Origin: Methylobacterium gnaphalii
Lineage (GTDB): Bacteria > Pseudomonadota > Alphaproteobacteria > Rhizobiales > Beijerinckiaceae
DNA length: 34,216 nt
Assembly: GCF_007992215.1 (NCBI RefSeq)
Contig: NZ_BJZV01000030.1
Coordinates: 1 to 34,216, forward strand
Direction of reading: 5' to 3'
Below are positions 15,662-24,597 of the stretch, piece by piece (within the stretch, counting starts at the first letter, position 1; each line of letters opens with the position of its first letter). The notes under the pieces are model-generated. The model ran no database searches, had not been told where the DNA came from, and saw nothing but the letters and a program-made list of their open reading frames with translations. Both the position numbers and the translations under genes were made by a program.

Positions 15662-17359
15662 TCAGGCTGCCCGCACAGTGGCGAGGAAGCGTATAACCTC
15701 AGCATTGAGATGCTCAGACTGGCGCGACAGCTCCGAGGCCGAGGTCAGCACCTGGGAGGCGGCCGCGCCCGCTTCCTCGGAGGCGCCCGCCACGCCCGCG
15801 ATGTTGCTCGTCACCTCGGACGTGCCAACGGCGGCCTGCGTTACGTTGCGCACGATCTCCTGCGTTGCCGCGCCCTGCTCCTCCACCGCCGCCGCGATTG
15901 TGGTGGCCACCGCGTTGATCTCCCGGATGCGGCCCGCGATTGAGGCGATCGCCGCCACCGTCTGGCCGGTGGCGCTCTGGATCTGCGTGATCTGGCCGGA
16001 AATTTCCTCCGTTGCTTTGGCGGTTTGGGAGGCGAGCTCCTTGACCTCGCTAGCGACCACCGCGAAGCCCCGCCCCGCCTCGCCGGCGCGCGCCGCCTCT
16101 ATGGTTGCGTTGAGCGCCAGTAGGTTGGTCTGGCCTGCGATCGACGAGATCAGGGTGACCACGTCTCCGATCCTGGCGACCGCAGTGCTGAGCTCCTGTA
16201 CCAGGGCTGCACTCTGGTCCGCCTCGCTCACTGCGACCTGTGCCATACCGGCCGAGGCGCTGACTTGGCGGCCGATCTCCTCCACCGAGGCCCCGAGCTC
16301 TTCCGCTGCAGCGGCTACCGTTGTGACGTTTGAGGCTGCCTCCTCAGCCGCCGCCGCTACCGTTGTCGACTGGTTCGCCGTCTCGGCCGCAGTGGCCGAC
16401 ATGGCGCCAGCGGTGGCCTGCAGCTCCGTAGCCGAGGCCGAGACCAGACCCACGATGCCGCCCACCGCCCGCTCGAACCCATCGGCGAGCTCGATCATCG
16501 TGTGGCGGCGCTCGCTCGCGGCCGCCGCGTCGGCGATGCGCTTGATCTCAGCTTGCTCAGCGGCTTTCTGCGCCACCATCGCCTTGATGCCCTCGACGGC
16601 CCTGCCGATCTGCCCGATCTCATCCCCGCGCTGGGCCTCGGCGATGTCGGCGTCGATCGCGCCCCGCGCTATCCGCTGCAGCGCCGACGCCAGCCGGCCC
16701 ATCGGACGGATCACGCCCGTCACGACGATCAGGCCGAGGAGGCCGAAGGCAACCAAAAGTCCAACGGTGGCGACACTCGTGAGCGTCAGCGAAGCGGTCT
16801 CAGCGACCTCACGGGCATGGTCCTTAGCAGCTTCGAGGTTACGCAAGCTTGATTCGACGCGTTTTTCGATCGCTTCCTGCGCTTTGAGGCGGGCCGGGCG
16901 GACTTCCATCTCCGAGATCCTGGCGGCCTGCTCATTCTGGTTCTTCAGGCCGAGCGCGACGGAGCGCTCACCGAGGGCGAAGAAGGATGTGAGCACCTCT
17001 TTGACGCCCTCGTTGGTTGACCGTCGCACCTCGTCGTCTGCGAGTGCGATGAGGCGATCGACAGAGGTGAAGGCTTTCTGTCTAGCCTTCTGGAAGGTCG
17101 CATTCTGCGCGGCGAGAACCGCGTCCTCGGTCTCGATGATGATGTTCTTTTCGGCAATGACAGCTTCGTCCACGGCAAGCGCCATCTGAAGCCCAAGAAT
17201 TGCCCGAGCAGCATTTACATCGACGACCTGCTGGGTGTTGTTCTCCAGCACTGCGATCTTGTCACGCGCAAGCATGACGATCGCGCCGGCCACTATCGCA
17301 ACGAGAAAAGCCGGAAACGCAAGTTTTCCAAGCAGCCGCAGATTGTTGAACCAAGCCAT
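15662..17359 (-). CDS. methyl-accepting chemotaxis protein
   Basis: A 565-residue chemoreceptor. TM1 is at about residues 12-32 and TM2 at about 190-215, enclosing a helical periplasmic sensor of about 155 residues of the four-helix-bundle type. A HAMP domain (about 213-265) is followed by the coiled-coil signalling domain. The kinase-binding hairpin tip AGQTNLLALNATIEAARAGEAGRGFAVVASEVKELA is fully conserved, and EEAASN/EEQGAATQEI helices carry likely methylation sites. It would report a ligand to CheA/CheW encoded elsewhere; no che genes are in the window. A chemotaxis signal of this sort is single-gene accessory content in many Hyphomicrobiales. Confidence 0.96.
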   Translation of the reverse strand: MAWFNNLRLLGKLAFPAFLVAIVAGAIVMLARDKIAVLENNTQQVVDVNAARAILGLQMALAVDEAVIAEKNIIIETEDAVLAAQNATFQKARQKAFTSVDRLIALADDEVRRSTNEGVKEVLTSFFALGERSVALGLKNQNEQAARISEMEVRPARLKAQEAIEKRVESSLRNLEAAKDHAREVAETASLTLTSVATVGLLVAFGLLGLIVVTGVIRPMGRLASALQRIARGAIDADIAEAQRGDEIGQIGRAVEGIKAMVAQKAAEQAEIKRIADAAAASERRHTMIELADGFERAVGGIVGLVSASATELQATAGAMSATAAETANQSTTVAAAAEEAASNVTTVAAAAEELGASVEEIGRQVSASAGMAQVAVSEADQSAALVQELSTAVARIGDVVTLISSIAGQTNLLALNATIEAARAGEAGRGFAVVASEVKELASQTAKATEEISGQITQIQSATGQTVAAIASIAGRIREINAVATTIAAAVEEQGAATQEIVRNVTQAAVGTSEVTSNIAGVAGASEEAGAAASQVLTSASELSRQSEHLNAEVIRFLATVRAA

Positions 17360-17663
17360 CAGATATGTACCGCAGGGGCGTGAGAATATCGCCCACCTTC
17401 TCTAGGCTGACGAATGACGGTAATGATCTCATCACCGCTTTAACAGAGTCTTATCTATAAGTTCGCATAAACGGTGCTGTTAAGAAGAAAGTCGCCATGA
17501 GGTGCAAGCACCGCCTGCGGCATCGGCGCGGCGACCGTGTTGTCATCAATTGCGAGAAGTTTCGAGCACCGCTCGCATGGCATTGGAAAGGTGATTTGCA
17601 ATCTATTGTTTATCAGCTGCCAGGTTTTGATTACCTCTCGTCCCGCGACGACTAAGCCGCTCC

Positions 17664-17693
17664 GAAAAAACCCGCCGCGACGAACCGGGCGGG
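17664..17693 (-). terminator. rho-independent terminator, dispersed hairpin family copy C
   Basis: On the minus strand, CCCGCC and GGCGGG arms flank CGGTTCGTCGC and are followed by TTTTTT, a textbook terminator. The nearest upstream gene on that strand is the kinase whose stop is at 18230, more than 500 nt away. Something shorter may therefore be transcribed in between. It is the best-formed of the three related copies (12146, 12526, 17664). Confidence 0.7.
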
Positions 17694-18127
17694 CGGTGTG
17701 GTCTCGTTGATTTTGGGGTCAACACAAGATCTGTCGCAAGCTTGTGAATGGCGGTCAATCCGGATCGCCCCTCGCCGCGATGCAGGGCGCACTGTTGGTC
17801 AAAACCTGACTCTTGTTACCGGTCGCAATGGCTGCTCGCGACTCAACCACGTCGTTTACGTAAGCCGACGCAGTCCCCGAAAGCAGACGTCCGTTTCGGC
17901 GAGGTGCTGGCAGCTTCACGCCCGTCTCGGTCGTTCTCGGCAGCCGACCCTCCACTCAGAAGCGGACGTAATGACAGACGGAAGATGTCCAGTTCGAGCT
18001 GATATCTTCCGAACCGATTTCACATGCCCGAGCTGAAAAATGGTCGTTTGATGTTCGTCATGAAATAATGAAAATGATCGGCTCAAACGAGGACGAAAAA
18101 TTATTATGAACAAACATCTTCTGGCAA

Positions 18128-18166
18128 TATCATAAATCGTATCATAACTTAGCCAAATTGTCATAA
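18128..18166. repeat. short TATCATAA-type direct repeats in the AT-rich island
   Basis: TATCATAA occurs at 18128-18135 and 18140-18147, with a variant TGTCATAA at 18159-18166, all in the same orientation. They lie in the AT-rich stretch 3' of the kinase gene. They may be protein-binding sites or simply low-complexity sequence. Confidence 0.4.
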
Positions 18167-18229
18167 AAGCGAATTCAATTATGGCAATGATAAATGTATA
18201 ATACTAAACCTGTTTGCGTCATTATATTA

Positions 18230-19639
18230 TTAAATCGGTAAATATATAATGAATTCCGTCCCTTGATCAACACTGCTTTTCATTTCGATCTCACCATTCA
18301 GAGTTGCTGAAACGAGGTTAAAAACAATATGCAGGCCCAATCCGGTGCTTCCTTCGCCTCGCCGAGTAGTGAAGAACGGGTCGAACACCTTAGATAGATT
18401 TTCATCGGAAATGCCGTCGCCGTTGTCACTGAAAACGATGCGTAATTTGTCGTCTGCAACACGCGCCGCTGAAAGTTCAAGCTTTCCGGCTCGACCGTCT
18501 GCGAAGCCGTGTATAATCGCATTCAGTGCGAGGTTGCTGATGACTTGGGCTAAAGACCCAGGATAGGAATCCAGCATTATCCCCGGCTCGCATGAAATCG
18601 AGACTTCATGACCTTTCCTGCGCAGTAGAGGGCCCAGGGTACTCATCAGTTCCTGCAACCAACTCTGCAGCTCGAAAGTCCGCCGCGCTTCGTTTGTCTG
18701 GTCGATCGCCACCTGCTTGAAGTTCTGCACGAGATCGGCCGCGCGCGTCAGATTGGAAAACAGTAGGCGCGTTCCTTCTTCGAGATGCCCGATGATCTGT
18801 GTGAGATCCGATCGGCGGATTTGGCCCGTTTTGACGATCCGTGCAAAATGCTTGATATCCGCTTCAAGCGCCGTCGACGTGGTAAGCGCGAGACCGATCG
18901 GCGTGTTCACCTCGTGTGCGACGCCTGCAACCAGCTGCCCGAGCGAGGCTAGCTTCTCGGCTTGTACGAGATGGGTCTGAGCATTCGTGAGGTCGGTTAG
19001 CGCGGCCTCGGACCGTTCCTTCTCGCGCTGAAGTGCTCGCGTCGTTTGGAATTGGTGGCGCGCTCGAATCTCACGCGCACCGACGGCATAAAGGGCCAGA
19101 GCGTACGACATGCCGATCTCGAAATTATTTACGAAGTGTAGGCCGGCACGATCGTCCACGGACATGGACTGGCAGACGGCGAAGCAGATCCAAGTCGATA
19201 CGCAAAATGCCAATAGTGACAGGACGCGCAGCGGCAGCAGAGTCGAGACGAACAGGATGACGATAATGGTTCCCGCGGCGGCGTGGTTGAAGCCTGAGAC
19301 AAGCAACAGATAGATGAACGAGAGGACGCAGCCCGGAATAATGCAGTAGGCGAGATAGATGATCTCTGCATGAGTCTGTGCCCGCACATTGGACAGCACG
19401 GCGGTCAGCGGAAGCAACGCTACCGTGGTCACCGTGAGCCGGATGGCAAACGTCGTAGTCCAATGTGTCGGATCGAGAATCCAGTCCCAGACGCCGAAGG
19501 CGCAATAAACAAAGGCCCCAAGCACCATCGCGCCCTGGGTCCGGCCCAGATCGTCGAGAGTGAACTGCCTCACGAACCGGCGTTCGTCGTAGGCATCTTC
19601 GAAGCGCAGCCCGAGCTTGATCAAAGTTCTTCGCATCAT
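18230..19639 (-). CDS. six-span membrane histidine kinase, paralogue of the 26246 kinase
   Basis: A 469-residue sensor kinase. Six hydrophobic helices (about residues 35-53, 66-84, 91-113, 121-137, 140-157, 171-187) form a membrane-embedded sensor with almost no periplasmic domain. A coiled coil (190-230) leads to the HisKA box LVAGVAHEVNTPIGLALT (His242). The HATPase has NLALNAIIHGF, FSDNGDGIS and GEGSTGLGLHI. The kinase core closely resembles that of the kinase at 26246-28540, with the shared phrases AEKLASLGQLVAGVAHE and ADLVQ.FKQVA.D. Codon use is less GC-rich than elsewhere and the 3' flank is AT-rich, which suggests transfer. No adjacent response regulator is present. Confidence 0.93.
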   Translation of the reverse strand: MMRRTLIKLGLRFEDAYDERRFVRQFTLDDLGRTQGAMVLGAFVYCAFGVWDWILDPTHWTTTFAIRLTVTTVALLPLTAVLSNVRAQTHAEIIYLAYCIIPGCVLSFIYLLLVSGFNHAAAGTIIVILFVSTLLPLRVLSLLAFCVSTWICFAVCQSMSVDDRAGLHFVNNFEIGMSYALALYAVGAREIRARHQFQTTRALQREKERSEAALTDLTNAQTHLVQAEKLASLGQLVAGVAHEVNTPIGLALTTSTALEADIKHFARIVKTGQIRRSDLTQIIGHLEEGTRLLFSNLTRAADLVQNFKQVAIDQTNEARRTFELQSWLQELMSTLGPLLRRKGHEVSISCEPGIMLDSYPGSLAQVISNLALNAIIHGFADGRAGKLELSAARVADDKLRIVFSDNGDGISDENLSKVFDPFFTTRRGEGSTGLGLHIVFNLVSATLNGEIEMKSSVDQGTEFIIYLPI

Positions 19640-19882
19640 AATCGATGAGATGTCACGGCCCTAGCGTACTTCGAAAAACTGGCAGTCGCGGATGGCTTTC
19701 GCCGTTCGCAGAAATCGCACGCGGCCAGAGACCAGAGCAACCGTGGCGTCGGGGATGCCATCGACCGTGCGGAACTGATCCTCGCGACGCTGCCCGAGAA
19801 ACATTTCTCGCAACAACGGCGAAATGCAGCGCTTCTAGAAGCCTCCCCAGCAACATCAACAAGATCGCTCGAGGGGAAGACA
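19640..19882. other. leader region of a small ORF, with palindrome
   Basis: The frame of the downstream small gene is open through most of this stretch but has no ATG or GTG start. It includes natural-looking sequence (DGFRRSQKSHAARDQSN, DAIDRAELILATLPEKH), so a longer or degraded gene is possible. A perfect 12-bp palindrome, GCTTCTAGAAGC, is at 19831-19842. Confidence 0.35.
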
Positions 19883-20056
19883 ATGCTCGAACTTCTGGTT
19901 CGCCTGTTCGTAGCCGGTGGCCTGATGGTGGGATCGGCTCAGTTCCAGTCTCTCGTCAATCCGCAGCCGGCATTTCTAGACATGCCGCGCGATGTTGATG
20001 GGGCCCGTTCCCGGCCGACCCTCGGCGTGGACGCCGCAAATGCCTACCTAGCGTGA
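19883..20056 (+). CDS. small hypothetical protein (57 aa)
   Basis: A 57-residue protein from ATG 19883 to TGA 20054-20056, with GAGGGGAAG just upstream as ribosome-binding site. A hydrophobic N-terminal helix (LELLVRLFVAGGLMVGSA) is followed by a polar tail (QPAFLDMPRDVDGARSRPTL). It fits a signal-anchored or exported small protein. No family is recognised. The same frame is open for about 230 nt upstream, so the start is uncertain. Confidence 0.5.
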   Translation: MLELLVRLFVAGGLMVGSAQFQSLVNPQPAFLDMPRDVDGARSRPTLGVDAANAYLA

Positions 20057-20065
20057 TGCAACGTC

Positions 20066-20188
20066 ATGGTAGCCTTCGTCATCGTCGCGAATTTCCTGCT
20101 AGCCTGCGCGCTGCCCATCGCTGTGTTCTCTCTCGAATCCGGTGAGGCGGAACAAGTACGCCGGAGTGGGACTTGCATCGACTGTTGA
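20066..20188 (+). CDS. possible small hydrophobic peptide (40 aa)
   Basis: ATG 20066 opens a 40-codon frame ending at TGA 20186-20188. The first half is one hydrophobic segment (VAFVIVANFLLACALPIAVF) and the tail is polar and ends GTCIDC. It follows the previous small gene by 9 nt. There is no good ribosome-binding site, so this is only a candidate. Confidence 0.35.
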   Translation: MVAFVIVANFLLACALPIAVFSLESGEAEQVRRSGTCIDC

Positions 20189-20319
20189 GCGTGGCACTTA
20201 GCAGGTGATGGCTGTTCGGTCATCTGGTAAGTCAGGACTATCGGCCCTCCGCGCCGCTATCTGTTCAGTCTCGACGGAAAACGGGTTTGCCCTGGGGGTC
20301 TACGCAACAGGCGAGAGTT

Positions 20320-21201
20320 ATGAGCGCTTCGTGGCTGTCGCGGACGCTCATCTTCGCCGGGCTCGTCGCCTGCCTGGGGTCGCACGCCCAGATTGCTGCC
20401 GCGGCGGATTCTGTTGCCCCTCTCGCGAAGGACACGTCTTCGCATCCGCGGGGTCAACTTTCGCCAGACCTCTCCGCTGCCCTGGACGCTTGCAGGACCT
20501 ACGTCGTGACCCAGGCGGACGAGTTCGTGCGGCGGACGCGGGCGTTCGTCGATGCGGTAAAGACTGGACGCCTAGCCGAGGCCAAGTCACTCTATGCCTA
20601 CGCCCGCCAGCCCTACGAGCGCATTGAACCGGTGGCCGCGCTGTTCGGCGACATTGTCAAACGCATGGATGTACGGGCCGACGAATTCGAACTGCGTGAG
20701 CGCGACCCCGCCTTCATCGGCTTTCACCGTTTGGAGATGAGCCTGTTTGCGGAAGGGACCACGGCGGGCCTTGCCGAGATCGCCGAGCGGTTGGCCAGCG
20801 ACAGCACGGAACTGCAGCAGCGGATCCTCGCGACGCCGATCTCGCCCACAAGGATGGTCGGAGGAGCATCCGCGCTGATCGAGAGCATCGCGGCCACCAA
20901 GATCAGCGGTGAAGAGGAGCGCTACAGCCGCACGGACTTGTGGGATTTCCAAGGCAACATCGAGGGCTCGAAGGCGATCTTCGTGCTGCTGAGGCCCCTC
21001 CTGGAACAGGATCAGGAGTTCGTCGCCCGCGTGGATCGCAACTACCGCCGCGTCGAGGACGTGCTCTCCCGCTATCGTGCCGCCGGCGACTTTGCGCCGT
21101 ACGACCGCCTGACCTCCCGCGACCGGAACGCGCTTAAGGGGCCGATCACTCTGTTGGCCGAAGATCTCTCTACCCTGCGCGCACGGCTGAACTTGGATTG
21201 A
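20320..21201 (+). CDS. EfeM/EfeO-like imelysin-domain periplasmic protein
   Basis: A 293-residue exported protein. I choose ATG 20320 because it begins directly with a signal peptide (SASWLSRTLIFAGLVACLGS, cleavage near AAAADS). The mature part is an M75 imelysin-type domain of the EfeO/EfeM iron-uptake family. It contains the HxxE metal motif in IGFHRLEMSLF and the family segments AKSLYAYARQPYERIEPVA and DLWDFQGNIEGSKAIF. The N-terminal cupredoxin domain of full EfeO is absent, so it is the EfeM form. It is followed 115 nt later by an EfeB-like peroxidase gene, consistent with a periplasmic iron-handling pair. No EfeU permease gene is in the window. Confidence 0.9.
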   Translation: MSASWLSRTLIFAGLVACLGSHAQIAAAADSVAPLAKDTSSHPRGQLSPDLSAALDACRTYVVTQADEFVRRTRAFVDAVKTGRLAEAKSLYAYARQPYERIEPVAALFGDIVKRMDVRADEFELRERDPAFIGFHRLEMSLFAEGTTAGLAEIAERLASDSTELQQRILATPISPTRMVGGASALIESIAATKISGEEERYSRTDLWDFQGNIEGSKAIFVLLRPLLEQDQEFVARVDRNYRRVEDVLSRYRAAGDFAPYDRLTSRDRNALKGPITLLAEDLSTLRARLNLD

Positions 21202-21316
21202 GATTGCGATGTCTCAAGTCCTTTTTCGGCGCGAGATATCGTCACGCTGTCGCCCTGGAGCCTTTTTTTCTCGGTGATGGTGACGAGTGTTTCGACTTCT
21301 TCGACAGATTTGCCCC

Positions 21317-22576
21317 ATGACCAACCGCTCTCGCCACCTACCAGGCCAGATCAAGCTGTCACGCCGCCATGTCCTCGGAGTACTCGGCGCGACGAGCTTC
21401 GCCGGCTACGCCGGGGCGGACGACAGAACGCCGAGCGCGGGCAGCGACGGGACGCTTGAGGCGCAGCCGTTCTTCGGCCTGCATCAGTCAGGCATCGTCA
21501 CGGCACAGCCGGCCGCCGCGCTGTATTGCGCCTTCGACGTCCTCGCCGAGCGACCGATCGAACTCGAGCGGCTTCTGCGCATCGTCACCGAACGCCTAGG
21601 CTTCCTCACCAAGGGTGGCGAGCCGCCAGCGACGAATCCGCAATTGCCCCCGCGCGGCTCCGGCATTCTTGGGCCGGTGGTCTTTCCCGACAATCTCACT
21701 GCAACGCTATCGGTCGGCGCGAGTCTGTTCGACTACCGTTTCGGCCTCGCCACGCGGCGTCCCCTCCATCTCGGCGCGATGGAGCGCTTCCAGAACGACG
21801 CCCTCGACCCCTCCCGCTGCCACGGCGATCTGATGCTTCAGCTCTGCTCGAACACGGCGGAAACTAACATCCATGCTCTCCGCGACGTCATAAAGAACAC
21901 CGCCGGCCTCGCTGCGGTGCGCTGGAAGATAGAGGGTTTCCTGCCGCCTCACATCGTTAAGACGATGGGTGCCGACACCGTCCGCAATATGTTGGGCTTC
22001 AAAGACGGCACCGCGAACCTCGATGCGCGCAATGCCGCATTGATGGACCGCTACGTCTGGGTCGGCCCCGAGCGGGGCGAGCCGGCCTGGACGGTGGGCG
22101 GCTCCTATCAAGTCGTGCGGATCATCCGCACTATGGTCGAGCGCTGGGACCGCACCCCCCTCGCCGAGCAGGAGGCAATCATTGGCCGGCACAAAGGCAG
22201 CGGGGCTCCGCTTGGTCAGACACATGACCGAGAGGATCCCGGCTATGAGGCAGACCCGGACGGCCAACGCATCTCGCTTGCTGCCCACATCCGGCTGGCC
22301 AATCCACGTCTGCCGGAAACCCGTGACAATCTGATCCTCCGGCGCAGCTACAACTATTCCCAAGGTATCAGCGCCTCGGGCCAGCTCGACATGGGCCTGC
22401 TGTTCGTCTGCTACCAAGCCGATCTGGTCGCAGGCTTCGTTACGGTTCAGAACCGGCTCTCAGGTGAGCAGCTTGAGGAATATATCCGGCCGGTCGGCGG
22501 AGGTTATTTCTTCGCTCTTCCTGGAATTCCAGATGCCGGCCGGTATCTGGGCCAAAGCCTCCTCGAAGCGGTGTGA
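21317..22576 (+). CDS. efeB: EfeB-like Dyp-type peroxidase, Tat-exported
   Basis: A 419-residue heme peroxidase of the EfeB (deferrochelatase) class. The N-terminus has a twin-arginine signal (KLSRRHVLGVLGATSFAGYA), so the folded heme protein is exported to the periplasm. Dyp hallmarks are the GxxDG motif in MLGFKDGTANL, the likely proximal His in LAAHIRLANPR and the catalytic Arg in LILRRSYNYSQG. EfeB oxidises ferrous iron in the EfeUOB system; release of iron from heme has been reported but is debated. ATG 21317 is preferred over GTG 21287. It lies in the same direction as the EfeM-like gene and ends convergently, 22 nt from a kinase stop. Confidence 0.93.
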   Translation: MTNRSRHLPGQIKLSRRHVLGVLGATSFAGYAGADDRTPSAGSDGTLEAQPFFGLHQSGIVTAQPAAALYCAFDVLAERPIELERLLRIVTERLGFLTKGGEPPATNPQLPPRGSGILGPVVFPDNLTATLSVGASLFDYRFGLATRRPLHLGAMERFQNDALDPSRCHGDLMLQLCSNTAETNIHALRDVIKNTAGLAAVRWKIEGFLPPHIVKTMGADTVRNMLGFKDGTANLDARNAALMDRYVWVGPERGEPAWTVGGSYQVVRIIRTMVERWDRTPLAEQEAIIGRHKGSGAPLGQTHDREDPGYEADPDGQRISLAAHIRLANPRLPETRDNLILRRSYNYSQGISASGQLDMGLLFVCYQADLVAGFVTVQNRLSGEQLEEYIRPVGGGYFFALPGIPDAGRYLGQSLLEAV

Positions 22577-22598
22577 TGCGAGCAGCGCCGCCGGGCAT

Positions 22599-24377
22599 TC
22601 AGAGCAATGCGACCGATTCCTCCGGGAAACGCACTGCGAAGACAGCACCCTGTCCTGGCCCGTCGCTCTCGGCCGTGGCGCGGCCCCCATGAAGTTCCGC
22701 GATGCGGCGGACGATCGATAGGCCGAGGCCGGTCGAGCCTTCGCCGGCGGTAGGCTTCGCGGAGAGGCGCTGGAAGCGCCCGAACACGCGGGTCGCATCT
22801 TCCGGCGACAGGCCGGGGCCATTGTCGGCTACTGCACAGACTAGCTCCGGACCCTGTGCGGCGCCGGGTCCGCCCGTCTCTCGGGAGACGCGCATCCGGA
22901 TTTCACCCCCGAGCGCGCTGTATTTGACGGCGTTAGAGACGAGGTTGTCGAGTGCCTCCCGCAGGCGCTCGGTATCACCGCAGAGATAGAGATTGTCCGG
23001 CCCCTCGTACACTAGGCTCTGACCCTTTGATCCGGCCAGCGGGCGGTTGGCGTCGCAGACCTCGCGGGCGAGCGCAGCAAGGTCGACCGGCTCGCGGCGT
23101 AGAGTGATGTCGTGGGCGTCGTTCATGGCGTCCGCCATGAGGCTGTCGATCATCGCCGTTAGCCGTTTGGTGCTGGTACGGATGTGCTCGACCTGCGCCC
23201 GCATCTGCGGTCTCTTCTCAGGCGCCGTGGCATCGATCTCGATGATGTCGGCGAGCATCTCGGCCCGGCCGAGAATGACCGAGAGCGGATTCTTGAGATC
23301 GTGGGCGACGGTGCCAAGGATCTCCGTTTTGAAGCTGTTGGCCCTGCGGAGATCCGAGCGCTGCATCGCCAGCCGGCGGTTGGCGCGGATGAGCTCGGCT
23401 GTCCGTTCGATGACCCGCTGCTCCAGATCGGTGTTGGCGCGTTGGAGCTTCTCATAGAGGATCACATTGTCGAACGCGATCGACAGACGGCTCGTGAACA
23501 GGGCGATTAGGGCGCGATCGGTCTCGGACAGGGCGCGGTCGGCTTCGATGAGCGCGACGATCTCGCTTCCGCTGGACGTATGGACATACAAGGTCGACCA
23601 ATGATCGCCGAAGGTGTGGCTTCGCTCGGCGAAGGCTTTCTCGACCAGCGGATGGACTTCCTGCCCAAGCGGCCATGCCGGCTGCCGGGAAACGTAGTGG
23701 CCGTAGCAGCCCGATCCCGCCAGTACACAGAAGCGCGCCTCCGCCTCCTCGCTCTCACGCAGGACGAGGATGCCGGCGACTGCCACGTTAAGAAGCGAGG
23801 CTACCTGCGTCAGGACTCCCTCTGCCAGCCGCTGCATCGACTTGTGATCGAGCAGCATCGGCGCGGCGTCGATGATGATCTCTAGGCCGCGCCGGGTCTC
23901 GTCGAGGCGCTTAAGCTGCTGAAATGCGCGCAACGATGCGGTCAGGCTGGTAAATAATTTGTCAGCCGTTAGCTCGGTCTTCGCTTTGTAGTCGTTGATA
24001 TCGTAATCAACGATGATGCGGCGCTCCGGCGCCTGTCCCGGCTGACCAGTGCGCAGAATAATGCGCGCCGTTTCCTCGCAGAGCTCTCTGCGAATGTAGT
24101 CGACGAGCAGGAGACCGGCGTCGTCCGTTTCCATCACCACGTCGAGCATGATAACCGCGACGTCGCGCCGGTCCGCAAGGAGGGCGCGTGCCTCCCGTGC
24201 CGAGTACGCCGATAGGATCTCGAGACCTCGTCCGTCGAGCATGAAGTTGGAAAGGGCGTATCTTGTGCCCTCATGCACGGCGGGATCGTCGTCGATGACG
24301 GCTACGACCCACGCGCTGCTTGGCGCCGGAACATCTTCGATGTCATCGGCGACGAGTGTGATCAGATCATCGTCCAT
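22599..24377 (-). CDS. receiver-DUF3369-histidine kinase hybrid
   Basis: A 592-residue soluble hybrid kinase. An N-terminal receiver (about residues 22-150; Asp79 in AVIMLDVVMETDD, KAKTEL near the end) is followed by a DUF3369/GAF-like sensor (about 160-310), a coiled coil, a HisKA box (EILGTVAHDLKNPLSVILGR, His359) and a HATPase (LDNLVSNAVKYS, VADNGPGLS, GEGSTGLGLSI). There is no membrane segment. A receiver placed before the kinase means that its activity can be set by another kinase, so it is a natural relay node. I use ATG 24377 (MDDDLITLVADD); an in-frame start at 24503 would add 42 unlikely residues. It is divergent from an OmpR-type regulator. Confidence 0.92.
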   Translation of the reverse strand: MDDDLITLVADDIEDVPAPSSAWVVAVIDDDPAVHEGTRYALSNFMLDGRGLEILSAYSAREARALLADRRDVAVIMLDVVMETDDAGLLLVDYIRRELCEETARIILRTGQPGQAPERRIIVDYDINDYKAKTELTADKLFTSLTASLRAFQQLKRLDETRRGLEIIIDAAPMLLDHKSMQRLAEGVLTQVASLLNVAVAGILVLRESEEAEARFCVLAGSGCYGHYVSRQPAWPLGQEVHPLVEKAFAERSHTFGDHWSTLYVHTSSGSEIVALIEADRALSETDRALIALFTSRLSIAFDNVILYEKLQRANTDLEQRVIERTAELIRANRRLAMQRSDLRRANSFKTEILGTVAHDLKNPLSVILGRAEMLADIIEIDATAPEKRPQMRAQVEHIRTSTKRLTAMIDSLMADAMNDAHDITLRREPVDLAALAREVCDANRPLAGSKGQSLVYEGPDNLYLCGDTERLREALDNLVSNAVKYSALGGEIRMRVSRETGGPGAAQGPELVCAVADNGPGLSPEDATRVFGRFQRLSAKPTAGEGSTGLGLSIVRRIAELHGGRATAESDGPGQGAVFAVRFPEESVALL

Positions 24378-24597
24378 CGACCGGCCCAATGTGTGTCGCC
24401 CCAAAGCACATGTCGCGTACGTCTCCGGAAACCTGCGCGGACGCTCGACACAGGGTGTAGAATCTGATTCTTGAGCAATCATGGTGAAACGGTGTCCCGT
24501 CATTGACTACAGGCGTTTCGGCGCGACTCTGACGTCGATAGGACTCCGCCAGCATGCTTGAGACGATCCGCGACTGCGTGTTCCTGTCCACCCGCCG

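Larger units (their letters stand above)
17360..18229. other. 870-bp non-coding stretch with AT-rich end
   Basis: I find no convincing gene. Short open frames at 17698-18164 have no ribosome-binding site or recognisable sequence. The GC-rich part holds a minus-strand terminator at 17664-17693. From about 18030 to 18229 composition drops abruptly to very AT-rich, with repeated TATCATAA motifs. The stretch could hold the 3' untranslated region of the kinase at 18230, a lost gene or a small RNA. Confidence 0.5.

Noticed and set aside
15594..17189. 531-codon open frame on the plus strand
   Set aside because: It is antisense to the chemoreceptor, which has a complete, conserved signalling domain. 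The Ala/Ser/Thr-rich translation is typical of a GC-rich shadow frame.
17755..18164. short frames in the long intergenic stretch
   Set aside because: No ribosome-binding sites, odd composition, no recognisable motifs.
19968..19987. palindrome CGGCAT-N8-ATGCCG
   Set aside because: It lies inside a probable small coding region and no matching copy was found; likely coincidence.
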